Shown piece by piece: positions 7,700-17,454 of a stretch of 64,000 bases of DNA. The notes below the pieces were generated by a model. The model did no database searches. It was not told the origin of the DNA and worked only from the letters and a program-made list of their open reading frames with translations. The stretch covers positions 1,550,001 to 1,614,000 of the forward strand of contig NC_015726.1 in NCBI RefSeq assembly GCF_000219215.1, read 5' to 3'. The stretch is from Cupriavidus necator N-1. Its GTDB lineage: Bacteria; Pseudomonadota; Gammaproteobacteria; Burkholderiales; Burkholderiaceae. Within the stretch, counting starts at the first letter, position 1. Each line of letters starts with the position of its first letter. Made by a program: the position numbers and the translations under genes.

Positions 7700-9004
7700 C
7701 AATTCCTGCTGCATGACAATGTCCGGCAGCCAGGTCACCACGACGGGCCAGATCGTGATGATGGCGATGGCCACCACCATCATCATGAAGAAGGGCAGCG
7801 AGACCCGCGCTATGTAGTTGCTGTCCTTGCCGGTCATGCTCTGCAGCACGAACAGGTTGAAGCCCACCGGCGGCGTCACTTCGGCGATCTCCACCAGTAG
7901 CACGATGAAGATGCCGAACCAGACCAGGTCGAAGCCGGCCGCCTGCACCATCGGCAGCACGGTCGCCGTGGTCAGCGCGATCATCGAGATGCCGTCCAGC
8001 GCCGTGCCCAGCACGATGTAGATCACCGTCAGCACGGCGATCAGCGCCCATGGCGACAGGTGCATCGCCGCCACCCATTCCGCCAGCGCGCGCGGGATGC
8101 CGGTAAAGCTCATGGTCACCGACAGGAACGAGGTGGCACCCAGCACGAACATGATCATCGCGGTCAGCCGCGTGGCCGACATCAGGCTGTCCCAGAACGC
8201 CGCGCGCGTAAGCGAGCCGCCCGCCCATGCCAGTCCCAGTGACGCCACCACGCCGTAGGCCGCGGCTTCTGTCGCGGTGGCATAGCCGGTGACCATGACC
8301 CAGGTGATAAAGGCGATCAGCACCATGCACGGCAGCAGCTGGCGGATCGATGCCAGCCGCGCGCGCCAGTTGAAGTGCTCCGACGCCGGGGTCTTGTCGG
8401 GGTTGGCCAGCGCCCAGGCCACGATATAGCCTGAGAACAGCAGCATCAGCAGCAGCCCCGGTATGAAGCCCGCCAGGAACACGCGGATGATCGACACGTC
8501 CGCCGACACCGCATACACCACCATGGTGATCGATGGCGGGATCAGGATGCCGAGCGTGCCCGCGCACGACAGCGAGCCGAGCGTGGTGCGCTCGTCGTAG
8601 CCGCGCCGCGTGAGTTCCGGCAGCGCCGACTTGGCGATGGTGGCGCAGGTGGCCGCCGACGACCCCGACACCGAGCCAAAGATGCCGCAGCCCAGGATGT
8701 TGACGTGCATCAGCCGTCCCGGCAGCCAGTTCAGCCAGGGCGAGAGCCCGTTGAACATCTGCTCGGACAGCTTGGTGCGGAACAGGATCTCGCCCATCCA
8801 GACAAAGAGGGGCAGCGATGCCAGCGTGTATGAGGCGCTCGACGACCACCATGCGTTGGCCAGGCTGACCAGCGCCTCGCGGTCCGAGAACACCACCAGC
8901 CCGACCCATGAGGTGACCGCAATGGCCACGGGGATCCACGCGCCGATCGCCAGGAAGACGATCATCACCAGCAGCAGGATCAGTGCAACGACGACTGTGC
9001 TCAT
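7577..9004 (-). CDS. dctM: TRAP transporter large permease subunit (DctM family), C-terminus altered by IS
   Basis: DctM is the transport-catalysing membrane subunit of TRAP carriers, which import organic acids with Na+ in partnership with a periplasmic receptor. The protein has about a dozen hydrophobic helices and family stretches such as GSVSGSSAATCATI and LGILIPPSITMVVYA, plus AEVTPPVGFNLFVLQ near the end. The start at 9004 (MSTVVVALILLL) overlaps the dctQ stop as TGATG. After MQQEL the frame runs into the IS element and gains about 40 foreign residues (ending LLRRAA). Without the element it would read MQQELVK-stop, about 433 residues. Function is probably kept because only the extreme tail changes. 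Confidence 0.92.
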   Translation of the reverse strand: MSTVVVALILLLVMIVFLAIGAWIPVAIAVTSWVGLVVFSDREALVSLANAWWSSSASYTLASLPLFVWMGEILFRTKLSEQMFNGLSPWLNWLPGRLMHVNILGCGIFGSVSGSSAATCATIAKSALPELTRRGYDERTTLGSLSCAGTLGILIPPSITMVVYAVSADVSIIRVFLAGFIPGLLLMLLFSGYIVAWALANPDKTPASEHFNWRARLASIRQLLPCMVLIAFITWVMVTGYATATEAAAYGVVASLGLAWAGGSLTRAAFWDSLMSATRLTAMIMFVLGATSFLSVTMSFTGIPRALAEWVAAMHLSPWALIAVLTVIYIVLGTALDGISMIALTTATVLPMVQAAGFDLVWFGIFIVLLVEIAEVTPPVGFNLFVLQSMTGKDSNYIARVSLPFFMMMVVAIAIITIWPVVVTWLPDIVMQQELTSSPSSAFGCRLTAERTRIPTALRDALRSHFGGFLLRRAA

Positions 9005-9555
9005 CAGACCGTCTCCCCGAAATCGCCGGAGGCGAGCTTTTCTTCCTGGGCTACCTGGTAGCGCGGCTTCTGTCCGCGCACCACGCGCAGCCATTCATCG
9101 CCGACCGCCAGCAGGAAGCCGATGCAGCCGAGCACCGCGAAGCTCTGCGGCATCCACAGCGGAATCACGATCTGTCCCTGCGAGACATCGCCGATGTCCC
9201 AGCTCTGCCACGCAAAGGTGCCGAGCGCCCACGCCGCATATGCGGCAAACGCCAGGCAGATGGTCAGCGAGACCAGCTCCAGCACCCAGCGCCGGCGCGG
9301 GCCCACGGCCCTCAGCAGCATCTCGACGCGCACGATGCCGCCATGCTGGAAGGTCTGGCCAAGGATCAGGAAGGCGGACGCCGCGCACAGCCAGGCGACG
9401 ATGTCATCGCCACCCTTGAAGATCACCGAGGTCTCCCGCGACAGCGACATCAGGATCATGATCACGCAGACGGCGAGGATGCACAGCGCGCCGAGCATGG
9501 CAAAGAGGTCAAGCAGGCGGTCGAGCCAGCGCTTGGAGGAGGGGGCAGTTGGCAT
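9004..9555 (-). CDS. dctQ: TRAP transporter small permease subunit (DctQ family)
   Basis: This is the small membrane subunit of the TRAP carrier, about 183 residues with four predicted helices. It has the characteristic ...EMLLRAVGPRRRWVLELVS segment in the middle and GDEWLRVVRGQ at the end of the last helix. I favour the ATG at 9555 because it gives the usual length; an upstream ATG at 9594 would add 13 residues, and neither has a strong ribosome-binding site. It overlaps dctM and lies about 90 bp downstream of dctP, so the three subunits should be made together. Confidence 0.88.
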   Translation of the reverse strand: MPTAPSSKRWLDRLLDLFAMLGALCILAVCVIMILMSLSRETSVIFKGGDDIVAWLCAASAFLILGQTFQHGGIVRVEMLLRAVGPRRRWVLELVSLTICLAFAAYAAWALGTFAWQSWDIGDVSQGQIVIPLWMPQSFAVLGCIGFLLAVGDEWLRVVRGQKPRYQVAQEEKLASGDFGETV

Positions 9556-9647
9556 GATGGACGGCGTCAGGGAGGGAGGGGGGCTCCCCGCCATGCCAGC
9601 CTGCGCGGCAAGGGCGGGGAGTTCATGGAGGCGGGCAGGCCCGCAGC

Positions 9648-10613
9648 CTACTTGCGGTAGGCGTCCAGGATGGCCTTGCCGTCCTCGCCCGCGCCCTTGG
9701 CCCAGTCATCCACCATGGTCTGGCCCACCTTCTGCATGTCGGACTTGAGCTGCGGCGAAGGCGGCTGCACCGTCATGCCGTTGCGCGACAAGGTCGCCAG
9801 GTACTCCTTGGTCTTCTGCTCCGACACCTGCCAGCCGCGCTTCTCGGCATCGGCCACGGCCTTGAGCAGGGCGTCCTGGGTCGGCTTGTCCAGCGCCGCG
9901 AACGCCTTCTTGCTGACCACCAGCATGTTCTTGGGCAGCCAGGCGTCCACCGTGTAGAAGTACTTCACGCTCTCCCACACCTTGGTGTCGACGCCGGTGG
10001 CGCCCGACGACATGAAGGAGTTGACCGTGCCCGTGGCCAGCGCCTGAGCCAGGTCGGCAGCCTGGATGGTCACCGGCTGGGCGCTGACCAGCTCGGCGAT
10101 GCGCGAGGTGGCCGGGTTGTACGCGCGCCATTTCAGGCCCTTCATGTCCCCGGCCGAATTGATCGGCTTATTCGCATAGATGCCCTGCGGCGGCCACGCC
10201 ACCGCGTACAGCAGCTTCATGCCCTGCTTGTCGAGCACCTTCTCGGTGGCCGGGCGCGAGGCCTGCCACAGCTTGTAGGCATCCCCATAGCTGGTGGCGA
10301 GGAATGGCACGGCATCGACGCCGAACACCGGGTTCTCGTTGGCCAGCAAGGACATCAGGATTTCGCCCATCTGCACCTGGCCGGTCTGCACGCCGCGCTT
10401 GATCTCGTTGGCCTTGAGCAGCGAGCCATTGGGATGCAGCACGATCTTGAGCTTGCCGCCGGTGGCCTTGTCCACGTCGTTGGCCATCTGCTGCAGGTTC
10501 TCGGTGTGCAGGTTGCTGACCGGATAACCGGTCGGCAGGTCCCACTTGGTATCCGCCTGTGCCGCCACGGCGGCCATCATCAGGCCGGCCGCAACGATTG
10601 CCTTGACTCGCAT
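9648..10613 (-). CDS. dctP: TRAP transporter substrate-binding protein (DctP family)
   Basis: This 321-residue periplasmic receptor starts with a clear Sec signal peptide (MRVKAIVAAGLMMAAVAAQA, cleavage after AQA). Family features include the mid-protein GMKLLYAVAWPPQGIYANKPI followed by DMKGLKWRAYNPAT, which holds the conserved arginine that binds the substrate carboxylate in DctP/SiaP proteins. GGAGAG lies 6 bases before the ATG. It is first of the dctPQM set and follows an amidase gene by 123 bp. The ligand is not predictable; an organic acid or N-substituted amino acid released by the amidase is a reasonable guess. Confidence 0.92.
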   Translation of the reverse strand: MRVKAIVAAGLMMAAVAAQADTKWDLPTGYPVSNLHTENLQQMANDVDKATGGKLKIVLHPNGSLLKANEIKRGVQTGQVQMGEILMSLLANENPVFGVDAVPFLATSYGDAYKLWQASRPATEKVLDKQGMKLLYAVAWPPQGIYANKPINSAGDMKGLKWRAYNPATSRIAELVSAQPVTIQAADLAQALATGTVNSFMSSGATGVDTKVWESVKYFYTVDAWLPKNMLVVSKKAFAALDKPTQDALLKAVADAEKRGWQVSEQKTKEYLATLSRNGMTVQPPSPQLKSDMQKVGQTMVDDWAKGAGEDGKAILDAYRK

Positions 10614-10736
10614 CTCGATCTCTCCTGGTGTGCGCGCGGGGGCGCGGTTGTACTGCTGGTTGCGTACTACCTGGTGCCGATCGTGCCCGCATTGGGGGGG
10701 GCACGTCGGCGCAAGATCAACGGCGCGGCGGCAGGC

Positions 10737-12101
10737 TCAGTCGTCGCGCTGTGAAGGTTGCACGATGCATTCCAACGCAAGGGCCGTGCCCAGCAGGTCG
10801 GCATCGCGCATCGGGCCGTGCGACAGCATCAGGCCCACGGGCAACTCGTCCGGCGCGTGGCAGGGCATCGAGATCGAGCAGCCGTCAAGGAAATTGAAGG
10901 CCGAGGTATTGCGCAGCAGCAGGGCATTGACGCGGAAGAATTGCGCATCATCGGTGCGCAGCGGCGCAATCTCGGGCGCGACCATCGGCACGGTCGGGCA
11001 GACCACGGCGTCGAAGCGGGCCAGGCGCGCTTGCATGCGGGCGATCCAGTCCAGCCGGGCGCGGCCCAGGTCGATATAGTCGGCGGCGCTGATATTGGCG
11101 CCGCGGTCGATGCGCGAGGCCACGCGCGGGTCGTACAGCTCGCGCCGTCCGGCCAGCAGGTGGCGGTGGATGGCAAAGGCTTCGGCCGAGCTGAAGCCGC
11201 CCTGGGCGTTCAGGCCCGCCAGCTCGCCAAGCTCGGGTAGGTCGACGTGCTCAAGCTGCACGCCGGCGGCCGACAGCCGGCCCAATGCCCGGTCGAAGGC
11301 ACGGGCCACTACCGGGTCGAGGTCGTCCAGCAGGACCTGGCGCGGGATCGCCAGCCGCGTGGCGGCGGGGTTGGTCACGCGCGGGATCACTGCGCTGTCG
11401 GCGATCACGCTGTCCATGGCAATGCAGTCGCTGACCGTGCGCGCCATCGCGCAGGCGGTATCCAGCGTGTACGACAGCGGAAAGGCTCCAGTCAGTGGCA
11501 CGCGCCGCGTGGTGGGCTTGAAGCCGGTGATGCCGCACAGCGCGGCGGGGATGCGGATGGAACCGCCGGTGTCGCTGCCAAGCGCCGCGACCGCCAGCCC
11601 CAGCGCCACCGAAACGGCCGCACCCGACGACGAGCCGCCCGGGATGCGTGCCACGCCATCCGTGCCGGCCGGGTTGACCGGCGTGCCGTAGTGGGGATTG
11701 ATGCCCACGCCCGAGAACGCGAACTCCGTCATGTTGGTGCGCCCGACCAGGGCTGCCCCTGCCGCGCGCAGGCGGGCGACCACGGTGGCGTCCGCCGTGG
11801 CCGGCGCGGCATCCTTGCGCACCAGCGAGGCCGCGCTGGTGACTTCGCCGGCCACGTCGTACAGGTCCTTGACCGAAACCGGCAGCCCTGCCAGCGGATG
11901 CAGCGCCTTGCCGGCGCGGCCGGCGGCATCGGCTGCGCGCGCGACCTGGGCCGCAGCCTCGAAGGTGCTGTGCAGGAACACGGCCTCGGCAGCCGGCGTG
12001 GCGGCAAGCGCGGCCGCTTGCTCGATGATCTGCGCACGGCTGGTGGCGCCGTCGCGCAGGCGGGTGTTCAGGGTGTCGAGGTCGGGAAGCATGGATGGCA
12101 T
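10737..12101 (-). CDS. Amidase signature family hydrolase
   Basis: This 454-residue amidase hydrolyses a C-N amide bond. The Ser-cisSer-Lys triad can be seen: Lys in VSVKDLYDV, the first Ser in GGSSSGAAVSVALGLA, and the nucleophile Ser in GSDTGGSIRIPAALCGITG. Starts at 12101 and 12092 are both possible (MPSMLPDLD or MLPDLD). It leads the TRAP genes on the same strand and diverges from a MarR-like regulator, so it is likely the inducible enzyme of a small catabolic unit. Annotations as GatA or Asp/Glu-tRNA amidotransferase would be wrong here because no gatB or gatC neighbours exist. Confidence 0.9.
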   Translation of the reverse strand: MPSMLPDLDTLNTRLRDGATSRAQIIEQAAALAATPAAEAVFLHSTFEAAAQVARAADAAGRAGKALHPLAGLPVSVKDLYDVAGEVTSAASLVRKDAAPATADATVVARLRAAGAALVGRTNMTEFAFSGVGINPHYGTPVNPAGTDGVARIPGGSSSGAAVSVALGLAVAALGSDTGGSIRIPAALCGITGFKPTTRRVPLTGAFPLSYTLDTACAMARTVSDCIAMDSVIADSAVIPRVTNPAATRLAIPRQVLLDDLDPVVARAFDRALGRLSAAGVQLEHVDLPELGELAGLNAQGGFSSAEAFAIHRHLLAGRRELYDPRVASRIDRGANISAADYIDLGRARLDWIARMQARLARFDAVVCPTVPMVAPEIAPLRTDDAQFFRVNALLLRNTSAFNFLDGCSISMPCHAPDELPVGLMLSHGPMRDADLLGTALALECIVQPSQRDD

Positions 12102-12234
12102 GGGGTCTGCGAACGGGGTGCGAGGGCGGGGCAGGCACCGCCATGGTGGCTGCCGCCTGCCAGCATGGGGAAGGGCGCGGTGCACATGCGCAGGGCCAGT
12201 CGTGGCCGGCGTCCTCCCTCATGCTTTACCTGTA

Positions 12235-12270
12235 TTTATTAGGTGTTCATGCTCATAATTCGCCAATAAA
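12235..12270. promoter_or_regulatory. Imperfect inverted repeat in the amidase/MarR divergent promoter region
   Basis: TTTATTAGGTG at 12235-12245 is mirrored by CGCCAATAAA at 12261-12270 within an AT-rich patch between the divergent amidase and MarR genes. It is a candidate operator for the adjacent regulator. The spacing is long, so this is tentative. Confidence 0.3.
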
Positions 12271-12359
12271 CTGTCAAGCTAAAATTGCCGGAGCGCGCCC
12301 CGGGCTTCTACCTAGCACAGCCAGCGCCAGCGCCACCCCCATCGAAAGGAGTCTCCCGC

Positions 12360-12965
12360 ATGCCACGCAAACCAGCCGAGAGCGGGCACACCGCCGCCGC
12401 CGTGGCCGATGTCCCTGGCGTTGCCGGTAAGGCAAGGCCGGCCACCGCGCTGTCACGCGCGGCCGGGGCCAATATCGTGTCGTCGTCGCACCTGGTGTCG
12501 GTACGGAGCCCCGAGCTGTCCGAGTTCGAGTTCGGCCTGAATACCGCCTACAACGCCTACAGCCGCTGGGTGGTGCGCTGCATGGGCGCGGCCGGCGTGC
12601 GCGACCTGACCTTCCTGGACGTGCTGGTGCTGCATCACGTGAACCATCGCGGACGGCCCAAGCGGCTGGCCGATATCTGCTTCGTGCTGAACGTGGAAGA
12701 CACGCACCTGGTGACCTACGCATTGAAGAAGCTGCAGGGACTGGGGCTGGTGAGCGGGGAGCGGGTCGGCAAGGAGGCCACTTATTCGACCACCCCGGCC
12801 GGCACCGAGGCCTGCGCGCGCTACCGCGAGATCCGCGAGCAATGCCTGACCAGCAACTTCACCGAGGGCAGCGAAGAGAATGCCGAGATCGGCGAGCTCG
12901 CCCGGCTGATGCGGGTGCTGACCGGCCTGTACGAGCAGGCCGCGCGCTCGGCGACGTCACTCTGA
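12360..12965 (+). CDS. MarR-like winged-helix transcriptional regulator
   Basis: This 201-residue protein has a long low-complexity N-terminal arm (about 40 residues, Ala/Gly/Ser rich). The winged-helix DNA-binding region that follows is LTFLDVLVLHHVNHRGRPKRLADICFVLNVEDTHLVTYALKKL with a wing at VGKEATYSTTPAG, split here only for description. It resembles predicted MarR-type regulators. The ATG at 12360 has AAAGGAG about 10 bases upstream. It is divergent from the amidase-TRAP operon and is the obvious candidate to control it. The inducer is unknown. Confidence 0.82.
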   Translation: MPRKPAESGHTAAAVADVPGVAGKARPATALSRAAGANIVSSSHLVSVRSPELSEFEFGLNTAYNAYSRWVVRCMGAAGVRDLTFLDVLVLHHVNHRGRPKRLADICFVLNVEDTHLVTYALKKLQGLGLVSGERVGKEATYSTTPAGTEACARYREIREQCLTSNFTEGSEENAEIGELARLMRVLTGLYEQAARSATSL

Positions 12966-13040
12966 GCCGTCCATTTGGTAAAAGTGATGCATAAGCATTA
13001 TCAGGATGGGCCGTAACACGGCCCCGCCGTGATGTCGCAG

Positions 13041-13070
13041 TGCAAAATCCGGGTGCCGGCAAGGTACAAT
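13041..13070 (+). promoter_or_regulatory. Likely sigma-70 promoter of purL
   Basis: A TACAAT -10 box at 13065-13070 lies 18 bases after a weak -35-like TGCAAA at 13041-13046, 85 bp before the purL ATG. An imperfect palindrome ATGC-ATAA-GCAT occurs further upstream near 12990 and could be a regulator site. Confidence 0.45.
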
Positions 13071-13155
13071 AGCGGTTTCCCGCCAGTCGGCACCCCATGC
13101 AGCGGTGCCGGCTAAGCAGCAGCCCCTACCTCACCGCCTCCCGACCGCTACGATC

Positions 13156-16100
13156 ATGGCGCATTTCTCGTGCTTCCCCGGCGCTTTGGCGCTTTCCGCC
13201 TTCCGTCAGCAACGCCTGCTCACCGCCCTGCGGCAGATCGACGCCGATATTGAATCGGTGCATGGACAGTTCCTGCACTTTGTTGACGCACAGACGCCGC
13301 TGTCGGCCGAAGAGCAGTCCCGCGTGGCGGCGCTGCTGACCTACGGCGCGCCGTTTGCCGATCCGTCTGACGGCGACCGCTTCGTGGTGATCCCGCGCTT
13401 CGGCACGATCTCGCCGTGGGCCAGCAAGGCCACCGACATCGCCCATAACTGCGGCCTGACGCATATCCACCGCATCGAGCGCGGCATCGAGATCACTGTG
13501 ATCTGCAAGAAGGGCCTGCTGCGCGGCCGCAAGACGCTGGACGCGGACACCCGCGCCGCCGTCGCCGCGCACCTGTTCGACCGCATGACCGAGACCGTGG
13601 TCGCCTCGCGTGACGATGCCGCCGGCCTGTTCCAGGAACTGCCGGCCAAGCCGCTGCGCTTTATCGATATCTCCGCCGGGCGCAGCGCGCTGGCCGCGGC
13701 CAATGTCGAGATGGGCCTGGCGCTGTCCGAGGACGAGATCGACTACCTGGTCGAGGCCTACGGCAAGCTGGAGCGCAACCCGACCGACGTCGAGCTGATG
13801 ATGTTCGCGCAGGCCAACAGCGAGCACTGCCGCCACAAGATCTTCAACGCCACCTGGACCATCGACGGCGTGCAGCAGGACAAGTCACTGTTCGCGATGA
13901 TCCGCAATACGCACCAGCTCAATCCGCAGGGCTCGATCGTGGCCTACTCGGACAACTCGGCGGTGATGGAAGGCGACGTGGCCGAGCGCTGGTTCCCGCG
14001 CGGCGATTACCACAAGTACGGCCGCCACGAGGCGCTGACGCACACGCTGATGAAGGTGGAGACGCACAATCACCCGACCGCGATCTCGCCGTTCCCGGGG
14101 GCCTCCACCGGCGCCGGCGGTGAAATCCGCGACGAGGGCGCGACCGGCCGCGGCGCCAAGCCCAAGGCCGGCCTGACCGGGTTCACGGTGTCAAACCTGA
14201 TGCTGCCCGAGGCCGTCGAGTCCTGGGAAAACGACCGCGACGCCGCCCAGCCGGTGGCACACCGCAACCCCGACCACAAGCCCGGCGTGACCGGCAAGCC
14301 GGACCGCATCGCCTCGCCGCTGCAGATCATGATCGACGGCCCGCTCGGCGGCGCCGCCTTCAACAATGAATTCGGCCGCGCCAACCTGGGCGGCTACTTC
14401 CGCGTCTACGAGCAGAACGTGGGCGGGACCGTGCGCGGCTACCACAAGCCGATCATGATCGCGGGCGGCATCGGCAATATCGACGCCGGGCACACGCACA
14501 AGAATCCGCTGCCGGCCGGCACGCTGCTGATCCAGTTGGGCGGCCCGGGCATGCGCATCGGCATGGGCGGCGGCGCCGCCAGCTCGATGGCGACCGGTAC
14601 CAATACCGCCGACCTGGACTTCGATTCGGTCCAGCGCGGCAACCCGGAGATGGAGCGCCGCGCGCAGGAAGTGATCAACGCGTGCTGGCAGCTCGGTGAC
14701 GCCAACCCGATCCTGTCGATCCACGACGTCGGCGCGGGCGGCATCTCCAACGCTTTCCCGGAACTGGTGGACGGCGCCGACCGAGGCGCGCGCTTCGACC
14801 TGCGCCAGGTGCACCTGGAAGAGTCCGGCCTGTCGCCGGCGGAAATCTGGTGCAACGAGTCGCAGGAGCGCTATGTGCTGGCCATCGCGCCGGACAGCTT
14901 CCCGCAGTTCCAGGCCATGTGCCAGCGTGAGCGCTCGCCGTTCGCCGTGGTTGGCATCGCCACCGAAGAAAAGCAGCTGCAGCTGGTCGACGCCAGCGTC
15001 GACGCTGCGCTCAAGGAGCACTACGCCGTCGACATGCCGATGGACGTGCTGCTGGGCAAGCCGCCGCGCATGCACCGCGACGTCAAGCGCGTGGAAGAGG
15101 CATTGCCGGCCGTGGACGTGACCGGCATCAGCCTGGAGCAGGCGGTGCGCGACGTGCTGCGCCATCCGACGGTGGCCAGCAAGTCGTTCCTGATCAGCAT
15201 TGGCGACCGCACCGTGGGCGGCATGAACGCGCGCGACCAGATGGTCGGCCCGTGGCAGGTGCCGGTGGCCGACGTAGCCGTGACCACGCTCGACTACAAG
15301 GGTAACGCCGGCGAGGCGATGACCATGGGCGAGCGCACCCCGCTGGCCGTGATCAACGCGCCGGCATCGGGTCGCATGGCGATCGGCGAGGCGCTAACCA
15401 ACCTGGCGGCCGCGCCGGTCAAGGACCTGGGCAAGGTCAAGCTGTCGGCCAACTGGATGGCGGCCTGCGGCGTGGAAGGCGAAGACGCGAAGCTGTATGA
15501 CACCGTGCACGCCGTCGGCATGGAACTGTGCCCGGCGCTGGGCATCAGCATCCCGGTCGGCAAGGATTCGCTGTCGATGCGCACCAAGTGGCAGGACGAC
15601 GGCGTCAACAAGGAAGTGGTCGCGCCGGTATCGCTGATCATCTCGGCCTTTGCCGCGGTGGACGATGTCAACCGCACGCTGACCCCGCAACTGCGCACCG
15701 ACGCCGGCGACACCGTGCTGATCGCTGTCGACCTGGGCCGTGGCAAGAACCGCATGGCCGGCAGCATCCTGGCGCAGGTCATGCAGCAGGTGGGCGACAG
15801 CGCCCCCGACGTCGACAATGCCGAAGACCTGAAGAACTTCTTCAACGTGATCCAGCGCCTGAACCGCGAAGGCAAGCTGCTGGCCTACCACGACCGTTCC
15901 GACGGCGGCTTCATGGCTGCGCTGGCGGAGATGGCCTTTGCCGGCCACTGTGGCGTGTCGCTAAACGTCGACATGCTGGCGCTGGACCCGCAGCAGGAGC
16001 AGGACTACGGCGACGCCAAGAACTGGGCGCAGCAGATTGCCGAGCGCCGCAACGACCAGACCCTGCGCGCGCTGTTCTCGGAAGAGCTGGGCGCGGTGGT

Positions 16101-17202
16101 GCAGGTGCGTATGGACGACCGCGACACGGTCTTCGCCGTGCTGCGCGAAGCCGGCCTTTCGGCCTGCAGCCATGTGGTGGGCAAGCCCAACGCGACCGAC
16201 CAGATCGAGGTCTACCGCGATGCCAAGAAGGTCTTCGGCGCCTCGCGCACGGACCTGCAGCGCAACTGGAGCGAAGTCAGCTGGCGCATCTCGCGCCTGC
16301 GCGACAACCCGGCCTGCGCCGACAGCGAATACGACCGCCTGCTCGACGCCGCCGACCCAGGTATCAGCCCGGTGCTGACCTTCGATGCGGCCGAAGACAT
16401 CGCCGCGCCGTTCATCGCCGCCGGCGCCCGTCCGCGCGTGGCCATCCTGCGCGAGCAGGGCGTCAACTCGCAGATCGAGATGGCGTACAGCATGGACCGC
16501 GCCGGCTTTGACACGCACGACGTGCACATGAGCGACCTGATCGCCGGCCGCGCCAACCTGGCCGACTTCAGCGGTTTCGTTGCCTGCGGCGGCTTCAGCT
16601 ACGGCGACGTGCTGGGCGCGGGCGAGGGCTGGGCCAAGACCATCCTGTTCAACGCGCAGATGGCCGAGCAGTTCGCGGCCTTCTTCAACCGCCAGGACAC
16701 TTTCGCGCTGGGCGTTTGCAACGGCTGCCAGATGATGAGCAACCTGGCCCCGATCATTCCGGGCGCGGGTGCGTGGCCCAAGTTCACGCGCAACCAGTCG
16801 GAGCAGTACGAAGCGCGCTACGTGACCGTGGAAGTGCAGTCCTCGCCGTCGATTTTCTTCGCTGGCATGGAAGGCAGCCGCATCCCGATCGTGGTTGCCC
16901 ACGGCGAAGGGTTTGCCGACTTCTCGCAGCAGGGCAATATCGACCAGGCCCACGTGGCGCTGCGCTTTGTCGACAACTACGGTGCGGTCACGCAGGCCTA
17001 TCCGCTCAACCCGAACGGCTCGCCCGACGGCATTACCTCGGTGACCACCGTCGATGGCCGCTTCACCGTGCTGATGCCGCACCCGGAACGCGTGTTCCGT
17101 GCCGCGACCATGAGCTGGGCGCCGGATGCGTGGAAGCAGGTTGCCGACGGCGGCAGCCCGTGGATGCGGATGTTCCGCAATGCGCGGAAGTGGGTGGGGT
17201 AA
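13156..17202 (+). CDS. purL: Phosphoribosylformylglycinamidine synthase, single-chain form
   Basis: FGAM synthase makes formylglycinamidine ribonucleotide from FGAR, glutamine and ATP, the fourth step of purine synthesis. The 1348-residue product is the large proteobacterial PurL that fuses all domains. It has the linker and first ATP-grasp-like half ([36 protein letters not shown]), a second half ([30 protein letters not shown]) and a C-terminal class I glutaminase with nucleophile Cys1188 in [12 protein letters not shown] and His-Glu in [12 protein letters not shown] 13156 ([14 protein letters not shown]) is the homologous start; an upstream in-frame start at 13105 is rejected. A hairpin terminator follows. 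Confidence 0.98.
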   Translation: MAHFSCFPGALALSAFRQQRLLTALRQIDADIESVHGQFLHFVDAQTPLSAEEQSRVAALLTYGAPFADPSDGDRFVVIPRFGTISPWASKATDIAHNCGLTHIHRIERGIEITVICKKGLLRGRKTLDADTRAAVAAHLFDRMTETVVASRDDAAGLFQELPAKPLRFIDISAGRSALAAANVEMGLALSEDEIDYLVEAYGKLERNPTDVELMMFAQANSEHCRHKIFNATWTIDGVQQDKSLFAMIRNTHQLNPQGSIVAYSDNSAVMEGDVAERWFPRGDYHKYGRHEALTHTLMKVETHNHPTAISPFPGASTGAGGEIRDEGATGRGAKPKAGLTGFTVSNLMLPEAVESWENDRDAAQPVAHRNPDHKPGVTGKPDRIASPLQIMIDGPLGGAAFNNEFGRANLGGYFRVYEQNVGGTVRGYHKPIMIAGGIGNIDAGHTHKNPLPAGTLLIQLGGPGMRIGMGGGAASSMATGTNTADLDFDSVQRGNPEMERRAQEVINACWQLGDANPILSIHDVGAGGISNAFPELVDGADRGARFDLRQVHLEESGLSPAEIWCNESQERYVLAIAPDSFPQFQAMCQRERSPFAVVGIATEEKQLQLVDASVDAALKEHYAVDMPMDVLLGKPPRMHRDVKRVEEALPAVDVTGISLEQAVRDVLRHPTVASKSFLISIGDRTVGGMNARDQMVGPWQVPVADVAVTTLDYKGNAGEAMTMGERTPLAVINAPASGRMAIGEALTNLAAAPVKDLGKVKLSANWMAACGVEGEDAKLYDTVHAVGMELCPALGISIPVGKDSLSMRTKWQDDGVNKEVVAPVSLIISAFAAVDDVNRTLTPQLRTDAGDTVLIAVDLGRGKNRMAGSILAQVMQQVGDSAPDVDNAEDLKNFFNVIQRLNREGKLLAYHDRSDGGFMAALAEMAFAGHCGVSLNVDMLALDPQQEQDYGDAKNWAQQIAERRNDQTLRALFSEELGAVVQVRMDDRDTVFAVLREAGLSACSHVVGKPNATDQIEVYRDAKKVFGASRTDLQRNWSEVSWRISRLRDNPACADSEYDRLLDAADPGISPVLTFDAAEDIAAPFIAAGARPRVAILREQGVNSQIEMAYSMDRAGFDTHDVHMSDLIAGRANLADFSGFVACGGFSYGDVLGAGEGWAKTILFNAQMAEQFAAFFNRQDTFALGVCNGCQMMSNLAPIIPGAGAWPKFTRNQSEQYEARYVTVEVQSSPSIFFAGMEGSRIPIVVAHGEGFADFSQQGNIDQAHVALRFVDNYGAVTQAYPLNPNGSPDGITSVTTVDGRFTVLMPHPERVFRAATMSWAPDAWKQVADGGSPWMRMFRNARKWVG

Positions 17203-17240
17203 GCATCAGCCCAGGGCCTGCGCCCTTCGTCCCAACCATA

Positions 17241-17273
17241 GCCACCGGCAGCGCCGGTGGCTTTTTAGTTTTT
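17241..17273 (+). terminator. Rho-independent terminator after purL
   Basis: A perfect 9-bp stem GCCACCGGC/GCCGGTGGC with an AGC loop is followed by TTTTTAGTTTTT. It lies 39 bp after the purL stop. Confidence 0.88.
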
Positions 17274-17454
17274 CGGCGATGCAAGCAGCCAAAGCCCGGA
17301 TGGCGACGGCCATTTCGCTACGCATCTTGGAATCTTCCGCATTTCCTGCCGCTTTCGCACTGTTACTCTCGCGCTGACTCACGATCGGATGCAGGACTGG
17401 TTCCCTTGCATCCGGGTCGCTCGAACACGGAACGGTGGATTCGGAGATCCCATC

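Noticed and set aside
10690..10700. Run of eight G between amidase and dctP as a phase-variable tract
   Set aside because: It is non-coding, not within an obvious promoter spacer, and single; no support for switching.
15961..17082. Long minus-strand frames within purL
   Set aside because: purL is unequivocal over this stretch and the antisense proteins are His/Val/Arg rich without motifs.
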